Positions 52,980-62,242 of a DNA stretch of 64,000 nt are shown here, piece by piece. The translations under genes were made by a program, and so were the position numbers. The stretch's first letter is position 1; every line of letters starts with the position of its first letter. The stretch is from Gloeomargarita sp. SKYB120 (GTDB lineage: Bacteria; Cyanobacteriota; Cyanobacteriia; Gloeomargaritales; Gloeomargaritaceae). The stretch covers positions 120,294-184,293 of the forward strand of contig JANXAM010000001.1 of the NCBI GenBank assembly GCA_025062155.1. The letters run 5' to 3'. The notes beneath the pieces were generated by a model. It made no database searches, was not told where the DNA came from, and worked only from the letters and a program-made list of their open reading frames with translations.

Positions 52980-54836
52980 TTGTTACAGCGATTAACAAAC
53001 CTGATTGTCCGGTGGTGGTCTGATTTTACGCTGCAAACGCGGTTGATGGCGGCAGCGACGCTGGTGGTTTCCCTGTTGATGAGTGTTTTAACCTTTTGGG
53101 CCGTCAACAGTATTCAACAGGATGCCCGTCTGAATGACACCCGTTTTGGTCGGGATTTGGGTTTGCTACTGGCAGCCAATGTAGCGCCCCTGGTTGCCCA
53201 GGACAACCGCACGGAATTGGCCCGTCTTTCCGAGAAGTTCTACAACAGCACCTCCAGTATTCGCTATATTCTCTACGCTGATAAAGAAGGGGAAATTTAT
53301 TTTGGAATTCCCTTTTCAGCCGTCGAAGTCCAGAATTCCTTAACCCTGCGGCGACGGATTCAACTCCCTGAATTAACCGAGCCAGACCAACCCTTCGTGC
53401 GGCAACATTTGACCCCAGATGGTTTAATTGCCGATATCTTTGTGCCCTTGATTCAAGAGGGTGAATATCTGGGCATTTTAGCGCTGGGGATCAATCCGAA
53501 TCCCACGGTTTTAAGCGCATCCTTACTGACACGGAATATCACGTTAGCCGTCTTTATTTCGATTTGGGTTTTGGTGATTTTGGGGGGCGTATTTAACGCG
53601 ATTACAATTACACGACCGATTCGGGAATTGTTAATTGGTGTGAAAAACATTGCATCGGGCAACTTCCGGCAACGGATTGACCTACCCTTTGGCGGGGAAC
53701 TGGGAGAACTCATTGAAAGTTTCAACGAAATGGCGGAACGGTTGGCCCGCTACGAAGAACAAAATATCGAGGAGATCACCGCTCAAAAAGCTAAGCTGGA
53801 TACTCTCATGTCCACCATTGCCGATGGGGCCATCTTACTCGACCGCGATTTGAAAATTGTGCTGGTCAACCCAGCAGCAGAGCGGATGTTCGGCTGGTCC
53901 GGCAAAGAAGTGTTGGGTCAAGCGGTGGCCCCTTTACTCCCAGAACCGGTTGCCACGACCCTAGCGCAGCCTCTAGCTGACTTGGTGCAAAAAACGCCGC
54001 CGAGCGGCGAACCTATGGAGTTTTGCATCACATTAGAATCCCCCTACAAGCGCACGTTAAAAATCCTGTTGACCACCGTTTATGACCATGTCCGCAATCA
54101 GCTTCAGGGCATCGCCATTACTATCCAAGATGTGACGCGCGAGATGGAATTGAACGAGGCCAAAAGTCATTTCATCAGTAATGTTTCCCATGAACTGCGC
54201 ACGCCCCTGTTTAACATCAAATCCTTTATCGAAACCCTTTACGAATATGGCGATAGTTTGACCGAAGAGCAAAAACAGGATTTTCTGGAAACTGTCAATC
54301 GGGAGACCGACCGGCTCACGCGCCTTGTCAACGATGTGCTAGACATTTCGCGTTTGGAGTCCGGTAAACCCTATCCCTTGGGTCCCACTTCCCTTAGCGC
54401 TGTCATTGACCAGACCTTGCGCTCCCATCGTCTCACCGCACGGGACAAGGGGATTCATCTCGCGGCGGTGGTGGACCCCGACCTACCGGATGTCATTGGG
54501 CACTACGATTTGTTGCTCCAAGTATTAGCAAATCTCGTCGGCAATGCCATCAAATTTACCCCTTCGGGTGGTTATGTCATTATCTGGGCCTTTCCCTGGG
54601 AGGGACGGGTACGGGTGGAGGTCAGCGATACGGGAATTGGCATCCCGCCGGAGCATCAAAAGGCCATTTTTGGCCGGTTTTTCCGTGTCGAAAATCGCGT
54701 GCATACCCTGGAGGGAACGGGGCTAGGTCTCTCGATTGTCAAAAGCATTTTGCAGAAACATAATACGGATATTCATCTGATCAGTGAGGTGGGCCTGGGC
54801 AGTAGTTTTTGGTTTGATTTGGAACCGGTGACCTAA
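52980..54836 (+). CDS. nblS: Sensor histidine kinase NblS (Hik33/DspA)
   Basis: The 618-aa kinase has membrane helices at about 22-44 and 186-206, an extracytoplasmic domain between them, HAMP (about 207-260, with GVKNIASGNFRQRIDLPFGGELGELIESF), PAS (about 272-390), HisKA with phospho-acceptor His404 (SNVSHELRTPL), and HATPase with N522, DTGIG (550) and GTGLG (579). This domain order and the HAMP sequence match the essential cyanobacterial NblS/Hik33, which senses high light, nutrient and cold stress and acts on RpaB. The only start that keeps the conserved WWS.FTLQTRLMAA end is TTG at 52980; ATG at 53046 is the alternative. Confidence 0.93.
   Translation: MLQRLTNLIVRWWSDFTLQTRLMAAATLVVSLLMSVLTFWAVNSIQQDARLNDTRFGRDLGLLLAANVAPLVAQDNRTELARLSEKFYNSTSSIRYILYADKEGEIYFGIPFSAVEVQNSLTLRRRIQLPELTEPDQPFVRQHLTPDGLIADIFVPLIQEGEYLGILALGINPNPTVLSASLLTRNITLAVFISIWVLVILGGVFNAITITRPIRELLIGVKNIASGNFRQRIDLPFGGELGELIESFNEMAERLARYEEQNIEEITAQKAKLDTLMSTIADGAILLDRDLKIVLVNPAAERMFGWSGKEVLGQAVAPLLPEPVATTLAQPLADLVQKTPPSGEPMEFCITLESPYKRTLKILLTTVYDHVRNQLQGIAITIQDVTREMELNEAKSHFISNVSHELRTPLFNIKSFIETLYEYGDSLTEEQKQDFLETVNRETDRLTRLVNDVLDISRLESGKPYPLGPTSLSAVIDQTLRSHRLTARDKGIHLAAVVDPDLPDVIGHYDLLLQVLANLVGNAIKFTPSGGYVIIWAFPWEGRVRVEVSDTGIGIPPEHQKAIFGRFFRVENRVHTLEGTGLGLSIVKSILQKHNTDIHLISEVGLGSSFWFDLEPVT
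52982..52999 (+). promoter_or_regulatory. HLR1-like sequence at the nblS start
   Basis: GTTACAGC GA TTAACAAA is similar to the RpaB HLR1 element (two KTTACAWW units) with mismatches, but it overlaps the first codons of the kinase. It could be chance. Confidence 0.18.
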
Positions 54837-54883
54837 ACGCCACCCTTTGCTACAATGGCGGGCAAATCAAGGAATCGGTAGCG

Positions 54884-56380
54884 ATGTCTCCCTTTTGGCG
54901 GAATTTTTGGCTGGCCTTCGCTTTGAGTTTACTGCTGACAGCGGCATTGATGTGGTTAGACGGTCAGAATTTGCTGAGTTCTGAATTCCATTTCGTTGGG
55001 GCCAAGGGGATGATTGCTGCTCAGGGGCCAGACCCGCGTTTGAGCGCAATTGGTTTTGCGTTTCCGGCGCTTCTCATTTACGTCACCATGCTGGTTGGTT
55101 CGCCCATTACAACCCAAGTGCTTCTAGTAATTGGGTTGATATGGTTCATGACCTGGTTGGTCGAGCAGTTGCCTGTGTCACGGTTGTGGCGAGGGGTGAT
55201 TTTGCTGGCGCTGCTTCTCAATCCAGCCTTTTGGGTCATGGTGTTAACCAGTCCAACGTGGACAGCGATGAGTCTGTTTCTGGGCTTGAGCGTTCTGCTC
55301 TACTGGCACCTGGTCCAGCCCCGTGATACGCAGTATCCCCTGAGCGTGAATCTGGTGCTGTTAGGGTTGACGTTGGCCCCCTTGATGCTATTGCGTTACG
55401 AATGCTGGTGGTTGGTGCCGGTGTTTGGACTCCTCGGCTGGTTTGTCCTAAAGGACCCCCATCCCCCCTTGAAATTAACCGTTGTCCTGGTCACCATCTT
55501 TATGCCCATCATTGCCATCCTGGGCTTTTTGTATGTGAACTGGTTGATCGAGGGAAATCCATTTTATTTTTTGGAAGCGGCGGGGAACGGTTTGCGCTGG
55601 CCAGGTATGGGGGTGTGGCTAGAATCGGCCCAAGGCTTGGACGCCCTGGCGGACAGTGGGACGTGGCTAGGACAAACGCTACCGGTTTATTACCTGCTGG
55701 CTGGGCTGGTGCTTTGGCAAAGTCGCGACCGCTGGCTGGCCCGTAGCTTGCTCCTGGTGTTGCCGATTCTCTTGATGACGATCATGCGATGGCAGGGCAA
55801 TTTTCTGTCCCAAATCAGCAGCGCTGGGGCGTTTTTAATTCTTGTTCCCATCACCCTTTTGCAAGTGCGGGAATGCCGGATGTACCACCTGATACCGGTT
55901 GGTTTCCTGCTAGGCATTTCCCTCTACAGCACCCTGCATTGTTTACAAACCCAGCGTTTGATGCCCGAGGAGCAATTGGTGTGGCGATACCTCACCGGAA
56001 AAACGGGAGTGCTAAGTAGCCCGGTGTTGCGCTGGCGTCAGCAGCAAATCGCCCAACAGGAAATTGCTGACATCCTGTTTCAGCGCCTGCGTCCAGGGCA
56101 GCGGATTCTCTTAGATGACACTGTCAATTTCAGCTTTATTTATCTACTGCAAGATTCGCGGCGATTTGTTCTGCCCCATCAATACGAATTCAACCTGGCG
56201 CTCAGCCGGCCCGAGGACGTTGTGGACTATATCTTGGTGCGGCGAGAGACGACCCTAGAACCCCTATCAGACCAAATTTTTGTGGACGAGCCGTCTCTGC
56301 AAAAACGCTTCGGCTCCTTCGTCGGGGTTGCCAGTAACGATTTCTACCAGTTATTTCAACGGGTTAGCGGGGAAAGATAG
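54884..56380 (+). CDS. Polytopic membrane protein, possible GT-C-type transferase
   Basis: The 498-aa product has about ten to twelve hydrophobic segments in its first two thirds and a soluble C-terminal part (about 370-498; RILLDDTVNFSFIYLLQDSRRFVLP). An early acidic residue in the first loop (WLDGQNLL) and the overall layout recall GT-C glycosyltransferases, which use lipid-linked sugars. I cannot name a family. It follows nblS, and its 3' end overlaps the convergent GH5 gene by 17 bp. The C-terminal domain seems to be outside or cytosolic depending on helix number. Confidence 0.5.
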   Translation: MSPFWRNFWLAFALSLLLTAALMWLDGQNLLSSEFHFVGAKGMIAAQGPDPRLSAIGFAFPALLIYVTMLVGSPITTQVLLVIGLIWFMTWLVEQLPVSRLWRGVILLALLLNPAFWVMVLTSPTWTAMSLFLGLSVLLYWHLVQPRDTQYPLSVNLVLLGLTLAPLMLLRYECWWLVPVFGLLGWFVLKDPHPPLKLTVVLVTIFMPIIAILGFLYVNWLIEGNPFYFLEAAGNGLRWPGMGVWLESAQGLDALADSGTWLGQTLPVYYLLAGLVLWQSRDRWLARSLLLVLPILLMTIMRWQGNFLSQISSAGAFLILVPITLLQVRECRMYHLIPVGFLLGISLYSTLHCLQTQRLMPEEQLVWRYLTGKTGVLSSPVLRWRQQQIAQQEIADILFQRLRPGQRILLDDTVNFSFIYLLQDSRRFVLPHQYEFNLALSRPEDVVDYILVRRETTLEPLSDQIFVDEPSLQKRFGSFVGVASNDFYQLFQRVSGER

Positions 56381-57692
56381 CTTGAATTTGCGCCGCGGTC
56401 ATGCCGTAAAATTCGTCCCGATGTTGCAGGCCGTCCAGCAACCAGAGAAAAACGCCTTTAGCCCCCAACGCAAACGCCAATTCAGACCAGTGGCGATAGA
56501 GTTGGATGCGTTCGTGCTGGAGTGCTTGGCTCGGTAGAGGACGTTTATCTACGGCGCTGCGAGGACGACACCAGCCCAACTCCCCAACATACCAGGGTTT
56601 TCGATTCATGGCGAGGGCGCGCGAGCGCAACCATTCATCTCCTAGTTGCTGACAGGCGCTCAGGGTCGGTGGGCGGTCCGAACGCAACAGGAAATCCCAG
56701 CCCCGGCGGTCTGTGAAGGGAAGCCCAGCTAGGCTAGTTTTGCGCAGTTCGACGGCGGGATGGGTGTACATGTGAATCGTGCCCAGGGTGAGCGCCGGGC
56801 GCGTCATGTTCAGAGCCAGGTCAATGCCTTCGTAAAACTGGGGGTCCGCCCGTAGGTACGTTAGGGGCAACGAAGGTGTGCGATTCAGCCACCCCTCCTC
56901 GCCGGAGGCGACCCAAACGGAGCGGGGCATGTGGCGCTGGATAAAAACCGCCTGCCGTTGCAACCAATCGGCGACCACGTCCTGCATAAAAACCCCAGGT
57001 TTCACGGGCCGGTTGGCCTGGGCGTATATCCCTTTGCCTCGGGGTTCATTGAGAATGTCAATGGCAATCACGTTTGGATGGGTGGCGAGCAAGCGCAGCA
57101 CTTCGCCTGTGTGTTGTTGAAACAGTTGTTCCACGCGCGGATTGAGATAGAAATCGGCGCCGTACTGCAGGTATTTATCCTGGTCCTTTAGGGTCACAAA
57201 GGCGTTGAGCCACGTTCCCGGCGGGATGGCCCCCGCCCACTCCAAATAGCGCAAAATTCCCCCATAGGATAGCCAGTAATTGCCTAGGACAGGGATGAGA
57301 AAAAACTCCAATTCGCCCAGGCTTTCGACCAGAGCCTCCAGGATGCGAAAGACCAGTTCAACGGGTTGATTCGGAGCTAGCCACATGGCGCCGTCAAACG
57401 TGCCGTCGGGAACGCCCGGCGCTGATACGGGATAGTCATTAAACGCCCAAAACCGCACAGCGTTAATCCGACTCTGGCGGCGGAGCGTTTGTAACCCCAA
57501 ATCCTGGACCAGATAGGTTTGGATGATGTCCTTCAAGGGCCGTTGGGGGTGCTGCTGCACTTTGCGGTAACTTTCCACCAGCAGGTAGTAGGCATTCACG
57601 CCGTAGAGACGGAGCGTTTGGGCGGGTAAGGCGGTGGTGAGTGCCAAAGAAATCGCGCCCGATAGCACCGTTCGCCGTGAGAGAGAAGCCAT
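56364..57692 (-). CDS. Tat-exported GH5-like glycoside hydrolase (mannanase-type)
   Basis: The product is about 442 aa from the ATG at 57692. It begins with a twin-arginine signal (SRRTVLSGAISLALTTAL, residues 5-22). The (beta/alpha)8 glycosidase body has the acid/base Glu216 in ILNEPRGK and the nucleophile Glu371 in YVGELGW, with HMYTHP between. This is a GH5/GH-A layout; mannan or cellulose-like glycans are plausible targets. The start overlaps the stop of the upstream barrel gene (TAATG), which supports 57692 over the open extension to 57731. Folded export by Tat is inferred from the RR motif. Confidence 0.8.
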   Translation of the reverse strand: MASLSRRTVLSGAISLALTTALPAQTLRLYGVNAYYLLVESYRKVQQHPQRPLKDIIQTYLVQDLGLQTLRRQSRINAVRFWAFNDYPVSAPGVPDGTFDGAMWLAPNQPVELVFRILEALVESLGELEFFLIPVLGNYWLSYGGILRYLEWAGAIPPGTWLNAFVTLKDQDKYLQYGADFYLNPRVEQLFQQHTGEVLRLLATHPNVIAIDILNEPRGKGIYAQANRPVKPGVFMQDVVADWLQRQAVFIQRHMPRSVWVASGEEGWLNRTPSLPLTYLRADPQFYEGIDLALNMTRPALTLGTIHMYTHPAVELRKTSLAGLPFTDRRGWDFLLRSDRPPTLSACQQLGDEWLRSRALAMNRKPWYVGELGWCRPRSAVDKRPLPSQALQHERIQLYRHWSELAFALGAKGVFLWLLDGLQHRDEFYGMTAAQIQAIFPR

Positions 57693-58459
57693 TACTTCCC
57701 AGTGGCAATCGCCCCGCCGAAGGTCAACCACACACCCAATTCAAAACCGTAACCCGGCCCATCAATTTGCTTATAGGCGGCGGGTACAACCCGAATGAAA
57801 TCGTTGGCTTTGATGCGGAATTGACCAACGACTTTGGTGAAATCTGCTTCCCGGTCCTGGGTGCCGATAATGCTGTCAATTTGGGCGGCGACATCGAGGC
57901 GGTCGGTGACCGGAATTGCCACCTCAGCAAAGGTGCGAAATTCGTCCGAACGCCTGCTGAAATAGGGACGGTAGGCCACTTCAATTGTCCAATAACCAAA
58001 CCGGTTCCCCACCGCGAACGAACGACTCACCGGCACTCGCACGTCCAAACCCACGCCGCCGCGCGACAGGGGCAACGGCGCATTGGGGTCGTAACCCAAG
58101 GGAATAATCGGTGTGACCTGCAAAGCTGCCGCCCAGCGGGGGTCTTGGGTAAACCGCCAGCGCACACCCACTTCCCCATCGAAAAAACCACTGTTGGTAC
58201 GGGCCGGATTGAATTGCTCATCGCGAATCCATTGATAGGGCACTTTGAAAATCAACGTGATGTTTTCTCGCAATCCATATTCGGCGTAGGCTTCCAGCTC
58301 CCACTTTTCAAAGGTGCGACTTGCCAAGGTACGGAACGTGGTGCTGACAAAGGCGGCCCCTTCCGGTTGGGTAAAGCCCCCTGCCCAACTCGAATTGGCA
58401 CCCATACCATGCAACAAAAAACTGGCCCCCACAACCAGCCAAAACTTCACTTTGCGCAT
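57692..58459 (-). CDS. Outer-membrane beta-barrel protein (XagA-like)
   Basis: The 255-aa product has a signal peptide (about 1-26, SSWA-GG). Regular alternating amphipathic strands with aromatic ends follow (for example ELEAYAEYGLRENITLIFKV and GVGLDVRVPVSRSFAVGNRFGYWTIEV), and a near-final strand GFELGVWLTFGG. The end is not a Phe, but the strand pattern is that of a small barrel. It resembles XagA-type proteins linked to polysaccharide export, without certainty. It is first in a two-gene unit with the GH5 hydrolase. Confidence 0.6.
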   Translation of the reverse strand: MRKVKFWLVVGASFLLHGMGANSSWAGGFTQPEGAAFVSTTFRTLASRTFEKWELEAYAEYGLRENITLIFKVPYQWIRDEQFNPARTNSGFFDGEVGVRWRFTQDPRWAAALQVTPIIPLGYDPNAPLPLSRGGVGLDVRVPVSRSFAVGNRFGYWTIEVAYRPYFSRRSDEFRTFAEVAIPVTDRLDVAAQIDSIIGTQDREADFTKVVGQFRIKANDFIRVVPAAYKQIDGPGYGFELGVWLTFGGAIATGK

Positions 58460-58622
58460 CGGAGATGGCCCCTCAAACAGATGAAAACGGTGCGGTGAGG
58501 TCAGCGAAAATCCTGTATTACCCAGCCCGATTATATCAGAGTAGGGTTGCCAAAGGTGGCACCGCCAGCCGCTAGCGTCTACAGTAAAGAAGATGTGTCC
58601 ATCTGACTGGTTCCTTGGCGCT

Positions 58623-59810
58623 ATGGCCCCCCATCACAAAGCCCGTCCTCTACGTCCTGGCAGCCCTCGCCCCGCCAAGCAACTGTGCAGTGAATGCGGG
58701 CTATGCGATACGTCCTACATCCATTACGTCAAATCCGCCTGTGCATTTTTGCATCAACAATTCGAGGCACTGGAAACACAAACCCACGGGCGCAAGCGGG
58801 ACCTTGAAAACGAGGACGAATGCTATTTTGGGGTGCATCAACAGATGGTCAACGCCCGCAAAAAACAACCACTCCCTGGCGCCCAATGGACAGGAATCGT
58901 CACCACTATCGGCATGCGAATGTTGCAAAACAAGTGGGTTGACGGCGTAGTTTGTGTGCAAAACACACCGGCGGACCGTTTTCAACCCAAGCCTGTTTTG
59001 GCCCGCACCCCGGAGGCGGTGTTTGCTGCGCGGGTAAATAAGCCCACTTTGTCCCCGAATTTGAATCTTTTGGATGAAATTGAACGGTCAGGGATTCGCC
59101 GGTTGCTCGTCATCGGTGTGGGGTGCCAGGTGCAAGCGCTGCGGGCGGTGGAAAAACAGTTAGGTTTAGAAAAACTCTACGTGCTGGGAACGCCCTGTGT
59201 GGATAACGTCACGCGGGCCGGTTTGCAAAAGTTTTTGGAAACGACGAGCCGGTCGCCCCACACGGTGGTTCACTATGAATTCATGCAGGACTATTACGTG
59301 CATTTCAAACACGCAGACGGTTCGGTGGAAAAGGTGCCGTTTTTTGGGTTGAATACGAAGGCGTTAAAGGAAGTTTTTGCGCCGTCGTGCTTGAGCTGTT
59401 TTGATTACGTCAATGGCTTGGCCGACTTGGTCGTGGGGTATATGGGCGCACCGTTTGGCTGGCAATGGTTGGTGGTGCGCAACGAGCGGGGTCAGGAAAT
59501 GTTGGATTTGGTTAAGGAGGAATTAGAACTTCAGCCGGTGACCAGCCAGGGACAGCGGCATCTAGCGGTGCAACAGAGTATCCCGGCCTACGACCAGGGG
59601 GTGACCTTGCCCATGTGGGCGGCGCGGTTGATGGGGGTTTTGATCGAAAAATTTGGCCCCAAAGGACTGGAGTACGCTCGTTTTTCCATTGACTCCCACT
59701 TTACTCGCAATTACCTCTACGTCCGCCGCCATTACCCCCACAAATTGGCTAGTCATGTGCCGGACTTTGCCAAGAAAATCGTGAGCCAGTACCGCCTGCC
59801 GCCAGATTAA
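58623..59810 (+). CDS. bciB: Ferredoxin-dependent 8-vinyl reductase BciB (FrhB family)
   Basis: The product is about 395 aa from the ATG at 58623 (MAPHHKARPL). It has an N-terminal Fe-S cysteine cluster CSECGLCDTSYIHYV (Cys22, 25, 28) and a further Cys40, followed by the FrhB/FdhB domains and a second cysteine pair CLSCFDYVNGLADLVVGYMG. BciB reduces the C8-vinyl group of divinyl (proto)chlorophyllide in chlorophyll synthesis. HCAR is related, but the N terminus fits cyanobacterial BciB. An ATG at 58593 is open upstream but adds unlike sequence. Confidence 0.88.
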   Translation: MAPHHKARPLRPGSPRPAKQLCSECGLCDTSYIHYVKSACAFLHQQFEALETQTHGRKRDLENEDECYFGVHQQMVNARKKQPLPGAQWTGIVTTIGMRMLQNKWVDGVVCVQNTPADRFQPKPVLARTPEAVFAARVNKPTLSPNLNLLDEIERSGIRRLLVIGVGCQVQALRAVEKQLGLEKLYVLGTPCVDNVTRAGLQKFLETTSRSPHTVVHYEFMQDYYVHFKHADGSVEKVPFFGLNTKALKEVFAPSCLSCFDYVNGLADLVVGYMGAPFGWQWLVVRNERGQEMLDLVKEELELQPVTSQGQRHLAVQQSIPAYDQGVTLPMWAARLMGVLIEKFGPKGLEYARFSIDSHFTRNYLYVRRHYPHKLASHVPDFAKKIVSQYRLPPD

Positions 59811-59822
59811 TCCCAACAGGCC

Positions 59823-61043
59823 ATGAGAGTTTTGCACCTGAGTACCTACGACACGTTTGGAGGTGCGGCGCGGGCCGCCTACCGACTGCACCAGGGGTTG
59901 CAACAAGCAGGGGTTGATTCCCGGCAATTGGTGCTCAGGAAACACAGTCAAGACCCAACAGTTCATGTCTATGCTGAATCCCGCTGGCTGCGACGTTTAC
60001 GAACAATTGCTGACCAATGGCCATTGAGTTTTTATCCTAACCACTCCCGCGCATTTTCTGTACATTGGGTGCCCAATTCAGTTACTCGAAAAATTAAATA
60101 TTTTGACTTTGACATTCTACATATTCACTGGATTAACCGGTTTCTGATCCCAGAAATACTTCCTAAACTAACTCACAAACCTATTATTTGGACGCTACAC
60201 GATATGTGGGCAATTACAGGAGGATGTCACTACACGCAAGGATGCAATTTTTTTACTACCCAATGTGGCTGTTGTCCCCAGTTAAACAGCACCCAGAAAA
60301 ATGATTTATCCTACTGGCTATGGCAACGAAAAAAGCGGGCATGGCGTCATTTTCAACCAGTGATTGTTACGCCAAGTACGTGGCTGGCTGATGCAGTGAA
60401 ACGGAGTCCCCTCCTGGGACATTGCGAAATAAAAATTATCCCCAATGGTATAGATACTGAGCGCTATCGAGTCATTCCCCAATCGGTTGCTCGGCAGGTC
60501 CTGCAATTGCCTCAGGACAAAAAAATTGTCTTAACTGGTGGCGTTAGTTTACTGAAAGAATCGCATAAAGGTTGGGATTTATTCTGCAAAGCAGCGCAAA
60601 TCCTTAAGACTCAGATGGGTATCCTATGGGTAATTTTTGGGCAACAAGAAGCGCCAGGGTTAGAAGAATTGCCTGTTCGTTGCCTTGGCACCTTAACCGA
60701 TGATATTGCTCTAGCGCTGGCCTACAGTGCTGCGGATGTCATGGTAGTACCGTCGCGGCAGGAAGCCTTTGGTCAAGTGGCAACAGAAGCAATGGCTTGT
60801 GGGACGCCAGTGGTGGGGTTTGCCGGAACAGGGGTGCAGGACATTGTGGACCACCAGGTGAACGGTTATCTGGCCCCGCCGTTCGACCCACAGCATCTTG
60901 CCCAAGGCATTGCGTGGGTGTTGCAGCAGGGAACCGCATTGCGGGAATCGGCCAGGCAAAAGGTGGAGCGCTGGTTCAGTCTCCCTGTGGTTGTCCAGCA
61001 GTACCTGAACTTGTACCGTTCCCTCAGCTCGGTTTCTTCTTAG
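59823..61043 (+). CDS. Family 4 glycosyltransferase
   Basis: The 406-aa GT-B enzyme starts MRVLHLSTYDTFGGAARAAY, with HIHWINRFLIPEIL and IIWTLHDMWAITGGCHYTQG as in surface-glycan GT4 transferases (WcaC-like). The E-x7-E motif is EAFGQVATE (Glu314, Glu322). It starts 12 bp after bciB and its last 20 bp overlap yidC. The middle (about 60000-60700) is noticeably AT-rich compared with the flanks, which suggests a horizontally acquired or atypical coding section. Confidence 0.86.
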   Translation: MRVLHLSTYDTFGGAARAAYRLHQGLQQAGVDSRQLVLRKHSQDPTVHVYAESRWLRRLRTIADQWPLSFYPNHSRAFSVHWVPNSVTRKIKYFDFDILHIHWINRFLIPEILPKLTHKPIIWTLHDMWAITGGCHYTQGCNFFTTQCGCCPQLNSTQKNDLSYWLWQRKKRAWRHFQPVIVTPSTWLADAVKRSPLLGHCEIKIIPNGIDTERYRVIPQSVARQVLQLPQDKKIVLTGGVSLLKESHKGWDLFCKAAQILKTQMGILWVIFGQQEAPGLEELPVRCLGTLTDDIALALAYSAADVMVVPSRQEAFGQVATEAMACGTPVVGFAGTGVQDIVDHQVNGYLAPPFDPQHLAQGIAWVLQQGTALRESARQKVERWFSLPVVVQQYLNLYRSLSSVSS

Positions 61044-62169
61044 GCCGATTCCGTTCAAAGGGGAGTTTTTCCGCCTGAGCTGCCAGCATTCTCTTCTGCT
61101 CGTCCACAATTTTTTGCAGGTGTTCCGGCAATGGTTCCCGCGACAGGATAAAGGTCTGCACCGTTTGAAACAGGTTGGCAATCACCATGTACATCAAGAC
61201 GCCGGCGGGTAGGGGGAAAAAGAGAAACATCACCGCCAAAATCAGGGGCAGGGATTTATTCACTTGATCCTGCTGGGGATTTTTGATGACATCCCCCTGG
61301 CTGGTGATCATTTGGCTGATGTAAGTACTCGTGGCAAAAATGGCCACAAGAATCAGCGTATCCCAATGAATCGTGCCGTTGCTATCGACGGCCCCCACTT
61401 GCCCCAGCGCCGAGATGAATAAAAAGCCTTCATTCGCCGCTAGACCTGGCACCACGCCCACCAGGGAAACCTTCCCTGGCTTGAGGGCTTTGAGCTGCGT
61501 TTGGCCATTTTCGGTGCTGAGTTCCACCAGTTCAGCGCCGTTTTTGACCGTCCAACGGGGAGTGAGATCGGGGTTATTCACCTCTTGGATAATGCTTGCC
61601 AAACTACGGCCATCTGGGGTGCGGAAATCGAGAACAGTCTCGTCGCCCACCTGGAGCTTATTCCCCGCCGTGCTGACAACGCCAATGGAATAGTGCAAGC
61701 CAGGTTTGACGTAGATGCTGTGGGATTGGAAGTTGAGGGGTTGAGACTGCACAATTTGGTCGCGCGGGACGATTTCCAATTCCACCGGGTAGGACACATC
61801 GGCAAAGGGCGACCCCCGCAGCGTCGCAAACAAGGCAAACAGGATCGGCAATTGCAAAATCAAGGGCAGGCAACCAGCCAGGGGATTGCCAAATTCCTGA
61901 TAGACTTTGGCCATTTCTTCCTGTTGTTTCGCCGGGTCATTTTTATAGCGCTCCTGGATTTCCCGGACCCGTTTTTGCATCACTGGCTGGGCCACTTTCA
62001 TCCGCCGCATATTGCGGATCTGCCCGGCACTGATCGGCGCTAAGGCCATCCGTACCACTAGCGTCAGCGCCACAATCGCCAGCCCGTAGCTCGGCACCAT
62101 CCCGTAAAAAAAGTCCAGGATGGGGAGCATGAGGTTGTTGGAAAGAAAGTTGGTGCCGAACAGGTCCAT
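61024..62169 (-). CDS. yidC: Membrane protein insertase YidC/Oxa1
   Basis: The product is about 381 aa from the ATG at 62169 (MDLFGTNFLSNNLML), with GAGG about 8 nt upstream; ATG at 62178 sits too close to it. Five hydrophobic segments and the conserved loops are present (IRNMRRMKVAQPVMQKRVREIQ and NPLAGCLPLILQLPILFALF), as is a lumenal/periplasmic beta region of about 130 residues, typical of cyanobacterial YidC. The basic C-terminal tail ends NRPKKKPS. It inserts membrane proteins, including thylakoid ones. Confidence 0.94.
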   Translation of the reverse strand: MDLFGTNFLSNNLMLPILDFFYGMVPSYGLAIVALTLVVRMALAPISAGQIRNMRRMKVAQPVMQKRVREIQERYKNDPAKQQEEMAKVYQEFGNPLAGCLPLILQLPILFALFATLRGSPFADVSYPVELEIVPRDQIVQSQPLNFQSHSIYVKPGLHYSIGVVSTAGNKLQVGDETVLDFRTPDGRSLASIIQEVNNPDLTPRWTVKNGAELVELSTENGQTQLKALKPGKVSLVGVVPGLAANEGFLFISALGQVGAVDSNGTIHWDTLILVAIFATSTYISQMITSQGDVIKNPQQDQVNKSLPLILAVMFLFFPLPAGVLMYMVIANLFQTVQTFILSREPLPEHLQKIVDEQKRMLAAQAEKLPFERNRPKKKPS

Positions 62170-62242
62170 AGGTGACATCCTCAGGGCGTACTCCCTCTGA
62201 TATTAACCTTTGTTGCCGCCAGTTGGTGGCTACACTGGAACT

